Part shown: positions 50,790-59,812 of the stretch, one piece after another
Numbering within the stretch: the first letter of the stretch is position 1
How the letters are laid out: every line of letters begins with the position of its first letter
NCBI RefSeq assembly: GCF_015291705.1
Contig: NZ_CP030050.1
Location: 5,022,001 to 5,086,000, forward strand
Length of the DNA stretch: 64,000 nt
Source: Bradyrhizobium arachidis
Lineage (GTDB): Bacteria > Pseudomonadota > Alphaproteobacteria > Rhizobiales > Xanthobacteraceae
Direction of reading: 5' to 3'
Translations under genes and position numbers: made by a program
Notes under the pieces: model-generated
Told to the model about the DNA's origin: nothing
Seen by the model: the letters and a program-made list of their open reading frames with translations, nothing else
Database searches by the model: none

Positions 50790-51890
50790 TCATTGCAAGG
50801 CCCCTGTGTTGCTATGCTCGAACGCGAACACCGTCTTCCAGTCCTTGGCCATATCGACCACGGTCCAGCCACGCTGCACCGCTTCATCCCAGGCCTTGTC
50901 TAGCTTTCCGATTTTGGATCGCCGGTCGTAGGCATATTCGCGGGCTGAATCGGTGTGATGGACGATGCCGAGGAAACGAGCGCCAGGCTCGGCCGCGGTC
51001 CATTGCAGCATCTGCTGGTCGCCGTCCGAATTGCCGAAGGCGAGGATCGGGCGACGACCAATGAAGCGGTTGATGCCTGACGGCTTGCCGGGGCCGTCAT
51101 CGATGAATTCGACCTTGGGCAGCTTCGTCAGGAGAGGACGTCCGTCGGCGCCGATCTTGAATTGCGTGACGCCGGACGAGCCGACGACTTGCTCCGGCGG
51201 AATGCCATAGGCTTTCTCGGCCCACACCCGCATGAATTCGACACCACCGCCGGAGACGATGAAAGTCTTGAAACCGTTCGCGCGCAGATAGGCGAGCAGC
51301 TCGACCATCGGCTGATAGACCAGTTCGTTGTAGGGACGGTCAAAGCGCGGGTGCCTGGCCTGCGCGAGCCAGCCGGCTACCGATACGGCATAGTCATCCG
51401 TCGTCATGCCGCTATGTGCGGCCGCGATCAACCCCAGCAAGCCCTTCTCGCCCTGCGAGGCGAGGCCTTCCTTGTCACCCGAGAGGAATGCCTTGAACGG
51501 TTGCTGATGCCTCCATTCAGGATGCTTCGGCGCCAACGCCTTGACACTGTCGAGGCCAAAGGCGAGCTGGAAGTAAACCGGCTGCTCGCACCACAACGTG
51601 CCGTCATTGTCGAACACAGCAATACGCTCGGCAGGTGGCACGAAATCCGCGCCGCCTTGCAACGTCACGCGCGTGACGAAATCGGTGATGGCCTGCTTCG
51701 CCGCGCCGTCGTTCCAGGATGGCAAGGGATCGGTCTGGGCCGATGCGCGCGATGCTCCGACCGAGACGAGCATGACGACGGCCAGGACGACGCGGTATGA
51801 CTTTCGCGACGCGATGGCGCGCCATTGCGACCAAGACGGCCGGATGCGCTCTTCACGATCCGACCGTTGCATCTCCCGCCATTCCGCCAC
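50790..51890 (-). CDS. Exported HAD-superfamily phosphatase
   Basis: This gene encodes 366 residues from a GTG start: a membrane/signal stretch (about 31-52, SYRVVLAVVMLVSVG... ASA), then a HAD core with nucleophile Asp94 and Asp96 in AVFDNDGTLW, motif II in IVSGGGVEFMRVW, and the acidic motif in FGNSDGDQQML. It resembles phosphoserine-phosphatase-like secreted phosphatases. An ATG at 51872 is an alternative start. It follows the sulfatase gene by two bases, so both enzymes are probably translated together and act in the periplasm. Confidence 0.88.
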   Translation of the reverse strand: MAEWREMQRSDREERIRPSWSQWRAIASRKSYRVVLAVVMLVSVGASRASAQTDPLPSWNDGAAKQAITDFVTRVTLQGGADFVPPAERIAVFDNDGTLWCEQPVYFQLAFGLDSVKALAPKHPEWRHQQPFKAFLSGDKEGLASQGEKGLLGLIAAAHSGMTTDDYAVSVAGWLAQARHPRFDRPYNELVYQPMVELLAYLRANGFKTFIVSGGGVEFMRVWAEKAYGIPPEQVVGSSGVTQFKIGADGRPLLTKLPKVEFIDDGPGKPSGINRFIGRRPILAFGNSDGDQQMLQWTAAEPGARFLGIVHHTDSAREYAYDRRSKIGKLDKAWDEAVQRGWTVVDMAKDWKTVFAFEHSNTGALQ

Positions 51891-51892
51891 CG

Positions 51893-53599
51893 TCAGTTAC
51901 TCTGCGCGGCTTCGAAGCTACGTTGCATCTTCTCCTGGAGTTGATCGATGCTAAAGCTCGAAGGCCGCTGGCTGGGCGGAAACTCCTTGAAGGTTGCAAG
52001 GAATTGACCGACGATTGCAGGGCCGGCAATGAGGACGCCGGCAGCGTCCGACATCAGCCAGTCATAGTAGGTATTGGACGTGATATCGGCGCGTTCGTAA
52101 GGATCGGACCGCAGGTTAAAGAATTTCGGGACACGGAGCTTCGTGAACGGCTCGGCCCAGATTCGCATCGTTCCCGTCGCACGCTGTTCCTCGAAAACGA
52201 CCTTCCAGTTCTCGATGCGCGCCGCGACGAGGTCGCCGTCATCGTTGAAGTAGACGAATTCCTTGCGGGCGCTGTTCGGCTGTTGACCGGTGAGGTAGGC
52301 GAGCTGGCTGTAGCCGTCGAGATGGACCTTGTAGGTCTCGCCGCCGATCTGATAACCGGTCAGCAGCTTCTGCTTGACGTCGGCATCGCCTGCTGCGGCG
52401 AGCAGCGTCGGCATCCAGTCGAGACCGCTGACGATCTCGTTCGACACGGTGCCGGCAGCGATGCGGCCGGGCCATCGGATCATGCAGGGAACGCGGAACG
52501 CGCCTTCCCAATTGGTGTTCTTCTCGCTGCGGAACGGGGTCGTGCCGGCATCCGGCCAGGAATTCTGGTGCGGTCCGTTGTCGGTCGTGTAGATCAGGAT
52601 GGTGTCGTTGGCGATGCCGAGATCGTCCAGCGCCTTCAGGATCGTTCCGATCGTCGCGTCGTGCTCGATCATTCCATCCGCATATTCTGTCCGGGACGTC
52701 AGCCCGGGCTTGTCGCGATGCTCGGGCCGGACGTGCGTGCGGAAATGCATGCGGGTGGAGTTGAACCAGCAGAAGAACGGCGTGTTGGCCTGGGTCTGCC
52801 GCTTGATGAAATCGATCGCGGCAGCCGAGGTCTCGTCGTCGATCGTCTCCATCCGCTTCTTGTTCAGCGGGCCGGTATCCTCGATGGTCTGCTTGCCAAC
52901 CCGTCCGAAGCGTGGGTGCTCGGTCGGATCGTCGCGGTCGCTGGCCTTGCAGCGCAGGACGCCGCGCGGTCCGAATTTCTCCAGGAAGCCGGGATCGCGC
53001 GGATAGAACCGGTTCTCCGGATCTTCCTCGGCGTTGAGGTGATACAGATTGCCGTAGAACTCGTCGAAGCCGTGTACGGTCGGCAGGTACTCGTTGCGGT
53101 CGCCGAGATGGTTCTTGCCGAACTGGCCCGTGGCGTAGCCAAGCGGCTTGAGCAATTCGGCGATCGTCACGTCGCGTGACTGGAGGCCGACGGCGGCGCC
53201 GGGAATGCCGACCTTCGACAATCCCGTCCGCAGCGTGCACTGGCCGGTGATGAACGACGATCGCCCGGCGGTGCAGCTCTGCTCGGCATAATAGTCGGTG
53301 AACATCATGCCTTCTTTGGCGATGCGATCGATGTTCGGGGTGCGATATCCCATCACGCCGAAAGAATAGGCGGAGATATTGGTCTGGCCGATATCGTCAC
53401 CGAAGATCACGAGGATGTTCGGCTTGCGGCCGGACGACGTCTGCGACGGGTTGGGCGCTGGGGCTGCTTTCTGGGCCTGCGCCATGGCCTCGGACGTCAG
53501 GGCCGCGGCGGCGACGATGGAGGATGTTCCAAGCAGCAGATGTCTGCGATCGATCGGTTGACTGGACTGGTTGTTCTTGTTCTTCAACTCGCTGCTCAT
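51893..53599 (-). CDS. Tat-exported type I sulfatase (arylsulfatase)
   Basis: This gene encodes 568 residues: a Tat leader (DRRHLLLGTSSIVAAAALT), then the alkaline-phosphatase-fold sulfatase core starting NILVIFGDDIG (Asp68, Asp69 metal ligands), the formylglycine motif Cys109-Thr-Ala-Gly-Arg113 in EQSCTAGRSSF, K-N-H-L-G-D near residue 160 and TTDNGPHQNSWPD. Tat export fits with cytoplasmic conversion of Cys109 by the FGE encoded next door. The substrate is unknown. The 53599 start is the first ATG giving a normal Tat leader. It ends two bases before the HAD start. Confidence 0.95.
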   Translation of the reverse strand: MSSELKNKNNQSSQPIDRRHLLLGTSSIVAAAALTSEAMAQAQKAAPAPNPSQTSSGRKPNILVIFGDDIGQTNISAYSFGVMGYRTPNIDRIAKEGMMFTDYYAEQSCTAGRSSFITGQCTLRTGLSKVGIPGAAVGLQSRDVTIAELLKPLGYATGQFGKNHLGDRNEYLPTVHGFDEFYGNLYHLNAEEDPENRFYPRDPGFLEKFGPRGVLRCKASDRDDPTEHPRFGRVGKQTIEDTGPLNKKRMETIDDETSAAAIDFIKRQTQANTPFFCWFNSTRMHFRTHVRPEHRDKPGLTSRTEYADGMIEHDATIGTILKALDDLGIANDTILIYTTDNGPHQNSWPDAGTTPFRSEKNTNWEGAFRVPCMIRWPGRIAAGTVSNEIVSGLDWMPTLLAAAGDADVKQKLLTGYQIGGETYKVHLDGYSQLAYLTGQQPNSARKEFVYFNDDGDLVAARIENWKVVFEEQRATGTMRIWAEPFTKLRVPKFFNLRSDPYERADITSNTYYDWLMSDAAGVLIAGPAIVGQFLATFKEFPPSQRPSSFSIDQLQEKMQRSFEAAQSN

Positions 53600-53609
53600 G
53601 CGATGCTCC

Positions 53610-54623
53610 CTATGTTGCAGCAGATCCTTCTTGTTCGCGGTGAGTGACGGGAGGCATCCGCACCACGCAGCGGAAGCCGACATGGCTGGTCGAGGTGTCG
53701 ATCGGCTCGGCATGCCGCGCGGCGGGACGATAACGGCGGCAATAGTTCGGCGCGCAGAGATGCGAGCCGCCCTTCAGAACCTTGCGCGGAATGCGGATGT
53801 CCGGTTGACATGGATCAAAGCTCGCATCCTCGCGGCCGCCGCGCGGATTGCTTGGGATGCAGCAGGGTTTTGCAGCCTCGGCCGTGTGCCGCGCCGACCA
53901 CCAGTCGGATGTCCACTCCCAGACATTGCCGATCATGTCGTAGAGGCCGTAGCCGTTGGGCGGGAAGGCCATGACCGGCGAGGTACGTGCGTACCCATCC
54001 TCGCCGAGATTCTGGACGGGGAAGTTTCCCTGCCAGATATTGGCCATGTGCTTACCGCCCGGCATCAGCGCATCGCCCCAGGCGAATTCCTCGCCCTCAA
54101 GGCCGCCCCGCGCGGCAAACTCCCATTCGGCTTCCGTCGGCAGCTCCTTGCCGGCCCAACGGGCATAGGCCGCCGCATCGCTGTAGGAGACGTGCACGAC
54201 CGGATGATCGTCGAGGCCCCTGATGTTGCTGCCGGGACCGTAAGGATGACGCCAATTGGCGCCGCGCATGAATGACCACCACTGGCTCCAGTCGGTGAGA
54301 TCGGTGATGCGCGGCAGCGGAGAGAAAACCAGTGATCCCGCGTAGAGCATCTCCTTCAGGGCGCCTGGATAGTCCTTCGGATCCGGAACGATCTGGGCTT
54401 CAGTGACATGGCGTGTCGCGTTGACGAATTGCTTGAACTGCCGGTTGGTGACCGGCGTGCGATCGATCCAGAAACCGTCGACGGCGACCCGATGGCTCGG
54501 CGCCTCCTCGGGGTAATGATGGTCGGATCCCATGCGAAAGGTTCCGCCGGGAATGAAGAGCATCTCGCCGGTCTTTGCATCGTCCGGCAACCACTCGCGA
54601 TGATCGAGGTCCGCCCGCAACAT
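53610..54623 (-). CDS. Formylglycine-generating enzyme (sulfatase maturase, SUMF1-type)
   Basis: This gene encodes 337 residues without a signal peptide, as needed for a cytoplasmic maturase. It starts FIPGGTFRMGSDHHYPEEAP (typical of the family), has NVWEWTSDWW (233-242) and the active-site Cys pair Cys290 and Cys295 (GGSHLCAPNYCRRYR), and ends HVGFRCV. The enzyme uses copper and oxygen to convert the sulfatase Cys to formylglycine. It is the first gene of the minus-strand unit and lies 10 bp upstream of its likely client, the sulfatase. Confidence 0.95.
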   Translation of the reverse strand: MLRADLDHREWLPDDAKTGEMLFIPGGTFRMGSDHHYPEEAPSHRVAVDGFWIDRTPVTNRQFKQFVNATRHVTEAQIVPDPKDYPGALKEMLYAGSLVFSPLPRITDLTDWSQWWSFMRGANWRHPYGPGSNIRGLDDHPVVHVSYSDAAAYARWAGKELPTEAEWEFAARGGLEGEEFAWGDALMPGGKHMANIWQGNFPVQNLGEDGYARTSPVMAFPPNGYGLYDMIGNVWEWTSDWWSARHTAEAAKPCCIPSNPRGGREDASFDPCQPDIRIPRKVLKGGSHLCAPNYCRRYRPAARHAEPIDTSTSHVGFRCVVRMPPVTHREQEGSAAT

Positions 54624-55103
54624 GGTGGAGCTGACGCTACGGCGAAGGTTTTGGCAGGTGCCGACGACGGCGCGTTGTCCGGTACGCTGGACGCATTGTC
54701 TGGTCCCCTCTTTCTCGACGCTCGGGGAGACGAAGACGCGTCATTGCGTCAAGATCTCTTTCCTTTGCGCGCAGGGCTTCCACCACGCGGCAAAACGCCA
54801 CCGCGTGCGCCCTGCCATCGACAGAGCGCTTCCGATTGAGATCGCTGAGGTTGCAAACGGTATCCGAAGAATGGGAGGCTGTGATGTGCAGTTTGTGCCA
54901 GTACGCTGAAGCAGCGGCTGAGACTTAACGCCCCATGTCACAAATCGCAGCAACTCGCGCTGAATACGGCAATCTCGCTCGCCGGATTTCGATAGCGTTT
55001 GTATCAAAACGCGCAGGCGGGTTGTCGCACCCATCTCGCGTTGTGGTGGTATTTCGCGGCCGCCTGCCGCAGAATTGTCGCGCTTGAGTAACAGAGTGCA
55101 GCC
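54624..55103. other. Divergent regulatory region of the sulfatase cluster
   Basis: These 480 bp separate FGE (minus) from the AraC gene (plus). They should hold both promoters. A GCGTTT-GTATCA-AAACGC dyad is at 54995-55012. No gene-like reading frame with an appropriate start and codon pattern was seen. Confidence 0.5.
54995..55012. promoter_or_regulatory. Candidate operator dyad near the AraC gene
   Basis: GCGTTT and AAACGC form a 6-base inverted repeat around GTATCA, about 90 bp upstream of the AraC gene start. AraC proteins usually bind direct repeats, so the dyad might belong to another factor. Confidence 0.35.
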
Positions 55104-56090
55104 ATGGGGCAGTTCCTTCTGGTTGATTCGCGTAAGCTCGACGGTTTCGAAGGACTTCACCAGGCCGTCCACGGCTCGCATGTCGACGTGATGCAGCTCG
55201 GACGCGGGCGGCTGCGGGGAACGTTGTCGCATGTTGGTATCGGCGACTTCTCGCTGAGCATCGGCACCTTCAACGTCGGCATGCGCACGCAGCGCGTCTC
55301 CAGCGACGACAAGCTGATCATCGGGATGCTGCTCGCGGCTGAGGAGCGCGTTGCGCACTGGTCGTTCGACATGCAGCTCAACGACGTGCTCGTGATCCCG
55401 CCGCTGCTCGAGCATGACGGCGTCTTCCATGGCGCGTCCGCTTACGCCGCGATGCGCTTCGACCTCGATGGAGTTGCCTCGCTGTTCGGCGGCGAGGCGC
55501 GGCTGAGCGATCCCGACACCTGGCGCAGCCGCAGCCATTTTAAGGCGGATCCCGAGAGCGGTGCGATTGCCTCGCGTCGCCTGGTCCGGATCATGTCGCA
55601 TCTGCGGACGAACACGGAGGGCTTGACGCCCTCGACCGCCGAGTTCTGGAAACGGGCGATTGTGGAATGCATGGCGGCCAATGTCATGTCGTCACTGCCG
55701 CCTGACCACAGCAGCTGGCTGCCTTCGGCGCGACGGCTGATCCGCAGGGTTGAGGATTATCTCGACGAAGCCGGCACGCGCCCGGTGCATGTGTCGGAGA
55801 TCTGCGCGGCATTGAGCGTATCGCGGCGCACCTTGCACCGTGCCTTTCAGGAGGTATTCGGCCTCGGTCCGGTCAGTTTCCTCCGGCACAAGCGGCTATG
55901 CGCCGTTCATTCCATCCTGCGCGAGAGCGCGCCCGGCTCAACCACCGTGGCGGCCGTCGCGATGGAGCAGGGCTTTTACGAGCTCGGCCGGTTCGCGCAA
56001 TATTACTTTGCAGTGTTTGGCGAGCGCCCGTCGCAGACGCTCGGAATTGCCGCGTTGCGGGCACAACGAGCCGGGATCGCCAGGGCATAG
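55104..56090 (+). CDS. AraC family transcriptional regulator
   Basis: This gene encodes 328 residues with an N-terminal effector domain (about 1-200, cupin-poor, with SFDMQLNDVLVIPPLLEHD) and a C-terminal AraC double HTH (about 215-315: VHVSEICAALSVSRRTLHRAF, then VAAVAMEQGFYELGRFAQYY and FAVFGERPSQTL). It faces the FGE-sulfatase unit and is the obvious candidate activator of that cluster. EutR-like proteins have similar C-termini. Confidence 0.92.
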   Translation: MGQFLLVDSRKLDGFEGLHQAVHGSHVDVMQLGRGRLRGTLSHVGIGDFSLSIGTFNVGMRTQRVSSDDKLIIGMLLAAEERVAHWSFDMQLNDVLVIPPLLEHDGVFHGASAYAAMRFDLDGVASLFGGEARLSDPDTWRSRSHFKADPESGAIASRRLVRIMSHLRTNTEGLTPSTAEFWKRAIVECMAANVMSSLPPDHSSWLPSARRLIRRVEDYLDEAGTRPVHVSEICAALSVSRRTLHRAFQEVFGLGPVSFLRHKRLCAVHSILRESAPGSTTVAAVAMEQGFYELGRFAQYYFAVFGERPSQTLGIAALRAQRAGIARA

Positions 56091-56101
56091 CGCTGCCGCG
56101 G

Positions 56102-56310
56102 CTACTTCGGCGCGCGCGTGCCTAAGCGTTCGACGAGGCGGATCAAATAGCCATCGGGATCCTGGACCAGGAATTCGCGCTGCCCGATTTCGTCGTTGCC
56201 GACCGATCATAGGCGATCTCGAACCCGAGCAGGTCCTGCCAGAACGACAGGCTGACGTGAATGTTCGAGATGCCGAGTTCGGGCACCAGATCGGCAACGC
56301 CGTCACGAGG
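56102..56310 (-). pseudogene. VOC (glyoxalase/bleomycin-resistance) protein, internally deleted remnant
   Basis: On the minus strand DLVPELGISNIHVSLSFWQDLLGFEIAYDR (split here as PELGISNIHVSLSFW and DLLGFEIAYDR) ends near 56203. The usual middle of a VOC domain is absent, and the family tail NDEIGQREFLVQDPDGYL and RLVERLGTRAPK continues in a different frame to TAG at 56102-56104. About 60-80 codons are missing and the reading frame is broken. No start codon fits the first part. It is convergent with the AraC gene, only 11 bp after its stop. Confidence 0.8.
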
Positions 56311-56546
56311 TGCGTTCCCTTGCTCTCGGAGGTGGCGCGGGCGACAGGGTCGAGAAGGGGTGGCTTGGTCATCAGACGCGAACAGCCTCGGCTGCCAACG
56401 GCGCCATCATCGCATCATGCCGGTGTTTTGCCCGACGTGTCAAACGGCCTTGCCCGACCTCTCAAATGGCAAATGAAAAATCGTCATGAAAACGACCCTT
56501 CCGCTACTGTGCATGGGGTTGTTTTCACGATCTGGGTTGAACAGGC

Positions 56547-57623
56547 TCACACCCCGCAGACGATCACGCCGTACCAGCCGAGCCCGCGATAGGTCTCATA
56601 GCCAGGCGTCGCGTGGAAGGCGATCATCGTGCCGGTCCGGTCGTGGTAAAAGCCGGAGCGCTGGCCGTTCAGCGAGAGCGAGATGCGCTCGCTGAGGATG
56701 CCCTGGCCGTCGGAGGCGGCGATCACGCGGAAATTGGAGTCGACCAGCAGCACGCGGGCCTTGTCGCTGTCGCCGACGCGGACCCCTTGCACGATCGCAC
56801 GGGCCTGCGGCTCCCAGTCGAAATGGATGGCGAGCACGCCGATCGGCGCGCCGTGGGCCTCTCCGCCGGCACGGACGCTGGCGCAGTAGGTCGCGACCTG
56901 CGCGTTGCCGAGCAGCGGCTGGTTCTCGACATCGCCGGCGACATAATCGTCGCCGGAGCGAAGGGTGCGCGCCTCGCGAAACCACTTGGTGTGGGCGACG
57001 TTCTGGCCGACGACACGAAAGCGGTCGGTGCGGCCGTTGGCGATGACGTTGCCGTCGAGGTCGCAAAGCCAGAGGTCGAGATAGACGGTGTAGGCGCCGA
57101 GGATGACGCCGAGCCGCTGCGAGGCGTAGGTGACCGCGGCCGGAGCAGGGGAGGCCGCGCAATCGACCACGGCGGAATCGGTCGCCCACCAGCGCACGTC
57201 GCAGGTGCGCTCATAGAGGTTGCGGTCGATCAGCTCGACCGCGTTGAGCGACAGATCGACCATGCGCTCGCCGCGCGAGCGCTGGCTCATGCGGTCGATC
57301 GAGGCGACGAGATCGCCGGTGCGTTTCGTCAACTGGGTCTCGAGCTCGCGTGCGATGGTCTCGACCTGCTGGCCGACGCCGCGCACCTCCTGCGCCACCA
57401 CGGCAAAGCCGGCGCCTTGCGCGCCGGCGCGCGAGCTCTCGATCAGCGCGTTCAGCGCCAGCATCTTCATCTGGTTGGTGATCTGCTGGATCGCCTTGGT
57501 CTTGTCGACCGCGATCTGGTTGACCTCCGCGGTGAGGCGGTTGATCAGCGCGGAAATGTCGGAATCGTCGTCGGCGGGTTCGTTGGAAACGGGCTTGGCT
57601 TTGAGACCCAGCGCAGCAGACAT
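56547..57623 (-). CDS. Soluble chemoreceptor-like protein with C-terminal Cache-like domain
   Basis: This gene encodes 358 residues without membrane segments. Residues 25-110 form the tip of an MCP signalling hairpin: QMKMLALNALIESSRAGAQG and GFAVVAQEVR are the conserved tip. The remaining residues 140-350 look like a Cache/PAS-type sensor domain (DLWLCDLDGNVIANGRTDRF, VAHTKWFREARTL, GVLAIHFDWEPQAR). In ordinary receptors the sensor is N-terminal and periplasmic; here the order is reversed and the protein is cytoplasmic. The start at 57623 lacks the extra 18 residues of an upstream ATG. It is divergent from recJ. Confidence 0.85.
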   Translation of the reverse strand: MSAALGLKAKPVSNEPADDDSDISALINRLTAEVNQIAVDKTKAIQQITNQMKMLALNALIESSRAGAQGAGFAVVAQEVRGVGQQVETIARELETQLTKRTGDLVASIDRMSQRSRGERMVDLSLNAVELIDRNLYERTCDVRWWATDSAVVDCAASPAPAAVTYASQRLGVILGAYTVYLDLWLCDLDGNVIANGRTDRFRVVGQNVAHTKWFREARTLRSGDDYVAGDVENQPLLGNAQVATYCASVRAGGEAHGAPIGVLAIHFDWEPQARAIVQGVRVGDSDKARVLLVDSNFRVIAASDGQGILSERISLSLNGQRSGFYHDRTGTMIAFHATPGYETYRGLGWYGVIVCGV

Positions 57624-57906
57624 CGGGGAGCTTCCCTTGGCAATGAGGCCTGATCTGCAATGAACCCGGAACAACAACTCACAGATCGAATACGATTCTT
57701 TTTCGAGGATTCCGCCTAACGCCTGCTTAATTTGCTGTTTTGCGGATTGCCCAAATGATAGTCAGTCCGCGCAGCAAAGCGGCAATCCACCGCTTTGTGC
57801 GGCGGGGACATTGCAAACACCAGGGGATTCCCGGTCAATCGTCATTGTCGGCCGATCGCCGCATCGCCCTGTATCGGGTCCGCGTTCCTCAAGCCAGTTT
57901 CGATCC

Positions 57907-59748
57907 ATGACACCGCCCGCCACCACCTTGCCGACCGAGATGCCCCAGGCGTTCCTGGGCGTCGCGCGCTCGCTCACCGACAAGCTCTGGCGCGACCGGC
58001 TGGACGCGCGCGGGGCGGCCAAGGCGCTCGCCATCGTGCAGCGGCACCAACTGCCGGAGCTGCTGGCGCGGGTGCTGGCGGGCCGCGGCGTCGACATTGA
58101 CGCGGTCGCCGACTTTCTCGATCCGACCATCCGGAAGCTGATGCCGGATCCGTTCACCGTGACTGAGATGGAGGCCGCGGCGAAGCGGATCGCGGACGCG
58201 GCGGCGAGGGGCGAGAAGGTCGCGATCTTCGGCGACTACGACGTCGATGGCGCCACCTCGGCGGCGCTGCTGGCCTGGCATCTGCGCCATTGCGGGCTCG
58301 ATCCGCTGATCCATATCCCTGACCGCATTTTCGAGGGCTACGGCCCCAACACCGAAGCGGTTCGCGGACTGGCGGCCAAGGGCGCCACGCTGCTCGTCAC
58401 TGTCGATTGCGGCACCACCAGCATCGAGCCGCTCGCCGAAGCAAAACGCCTCGGCATGTCCGTGGTCGTGATCGACCATCACCAGGCCGGTGACGAGCTG
58501 CCGGAGGTCGATGCGCTAGTCAATCCGAACCGGCTCGATGATCTCTCGGGTCTCGGCCATCTCGCCGCCGTCGGCCTCGTGCTGGTGACGCTGGTCGCGG
58601 TCAATCGCGAGCTGCGCCAGCGCGGCTTCTGGAATTCCGAGATGCCAGAGCCCGATCTGCTGGGCATGCTGCATCACGTCGCGCTGGGCACGGTCGCCGA
58701 TGTGGCGCCGCTGATCGGCCTCAATCGCGCCTTCGTCGCCAAGGGTCTGATCGCGATGCGACGTCGCGACCATGTCGGCCATACCGCGCTGATGGACGTG
58801 GCGCGGCTCAACGGCCCGCCGGAGGCTTGGCATCTCGGCTTCATGCTGGGTCCGCGCGTCAATGCTGGCGGCCGCATCGGCCGCGCCGATCTCGGCGTGC
58901 GGCTTTTGCTGGAAGGCGACAGCGTCGAGGCCGCGCGGATCGCCGCCGAGCTCGATCGCCTCAACAGCGAGCGCCGCATCATCGAGCAGGCCGCGGAAGC
59001 GCAGGCGGAAGCCGAGGCGCTGGCCTCGATCGGGCTGGAGGATAAGCTCGGCGTCATCGTCACGGCGTCTGAAGGGTGGCATCCCGGCGTGGTCGGCCTC
59101 GTCGCCTCGCGCCTGAAGGAGAAGTTTTCGCGGCCCGCTTTCGCCATCGCGCTCGAGCCCGGCGGCATCGGCACCGGCTCGGGCCGCTCGATCGCCGGCG
59201 TCGATCTCGGCAAGGCGGTGCGGCAGGCTGTGGCCGACGGCATCTTGCTGAAGGGCGGCGGCCACGCGATGGCCGCCGGCGTCACGCTGCGGAAAGAGAA
59301 GCTCGCCGAATTCCGTGCCTATCTCGAGACCGCGCTGGCGCAGGACGTCGCCGAGGCGCGCCACGTCAATGAGCTCGATATCGACGGCGCGGTCTCCGCG
59401 CGTGCGGTAACGACGGAGCTGGCGACGACGCTCAATCGCGCGGGGCCGTTCGGCAGCGGCAACCCGGAGCCGGTGCTGGCGCTGCCGGGGCATCAGCTCG
59501 TCTTTGCCGACGAGGTCGGGCAGGCGCATTTGAGGCTGCGTTTTAAGTCGGGCGACGGTTCGATCGTCAACGGCATCGCATTCCGCGCAGTCGGCCAGAA
59601 GCTCGGCAATGCGCTACTCGCCAATCGCGGCCAGCAACTACATGTCGCGGGATCATTGTCGGTCGACCGCTACCAGGGCGCCGAGCGCGTGCAATTCCGC
59701 GTCCTCGATGTCGCGCTACCGGACCAGGGGCCATCCGTGATCAGATAA
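57907..59748 (+). CDS. recJ: Single-stranded-DNA-specific 5'-3' exonuclease RecJ
   Basis: RecJ degrades single-stranded DNA from 5' ends in recombination and mismatch repair. The 613-residue protein contains the DHH family motifs: GDYDVDGATS (109-118), DCGTTS (167-172), DHHQAG (190-195), the DHHA1 domain with SGRSIAGVDLG and KGGGHAMAAGVTL, and the C-terminal OB-like part with GSGNPEPV. The start at 57907 (MTPPATTLP) is chosen over 57811, because upstream residues are not RecJ-like. In other Rhizobiales it stands directly after glpX, unlike here. Confidence 0.96.
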   Translation: MTPPATTLPTEMPQAFLGVARSLTDKLWRDRLDARGAAKALAIVQRHQLPELLARVLAGRGVDIDAVADFLDPTIRKLMPDPFTVTEMEAAAKRIADAAARGEKVAIFGDYDVDGATSAALLAWHLRHCGLDPLIHIPDRIFEGYGPNTEAVRGLAAKGATLLVTVDCGTTSIEPLAEAKRLGMSVVVIDHHQAGDELPEVDALVNPNRLDDLSGLGHLAAVGLVLVTLVAVNRELRQRGFWNSEMPEPDLLGMLHHVALGTVADVAPLIGLNRAFVAKGLIAMRRRDHVGHTALMDVARLNGPPEAWHLGFMLGPRVNAGGRIGRADLGVRLLLEGDSVEAARIAAELDRLNSERRIIEQAAEAQAEAEALASIGLEDKLGVIVTASEGWHPGVVGLVASRLKEKFSRPAFAIALEPGGIGTGSGRSIAGVDLGKAVRQAVADGILLKGGGHAMAAGVTLRKEKLAEFRAYLETALAQDVAEARHVNELDIDGAVSARAVTTELATTLNRAGPFGSGNPEPVLALPGHQLVFADEVGQAHLRLRFKSGDGSIVNGIAFRAVGQKLGNALLANRGQQLHVAGSLSVDRYQGAERVQFRVLDVALPDQGPSVIR

Positions 59749-59812
59749 CGCAAGACCCGGCGCGATTTTCCGGCAAGATCATGCCGCAACGACAAAAATG
59801 AAGGGAGTGAAC

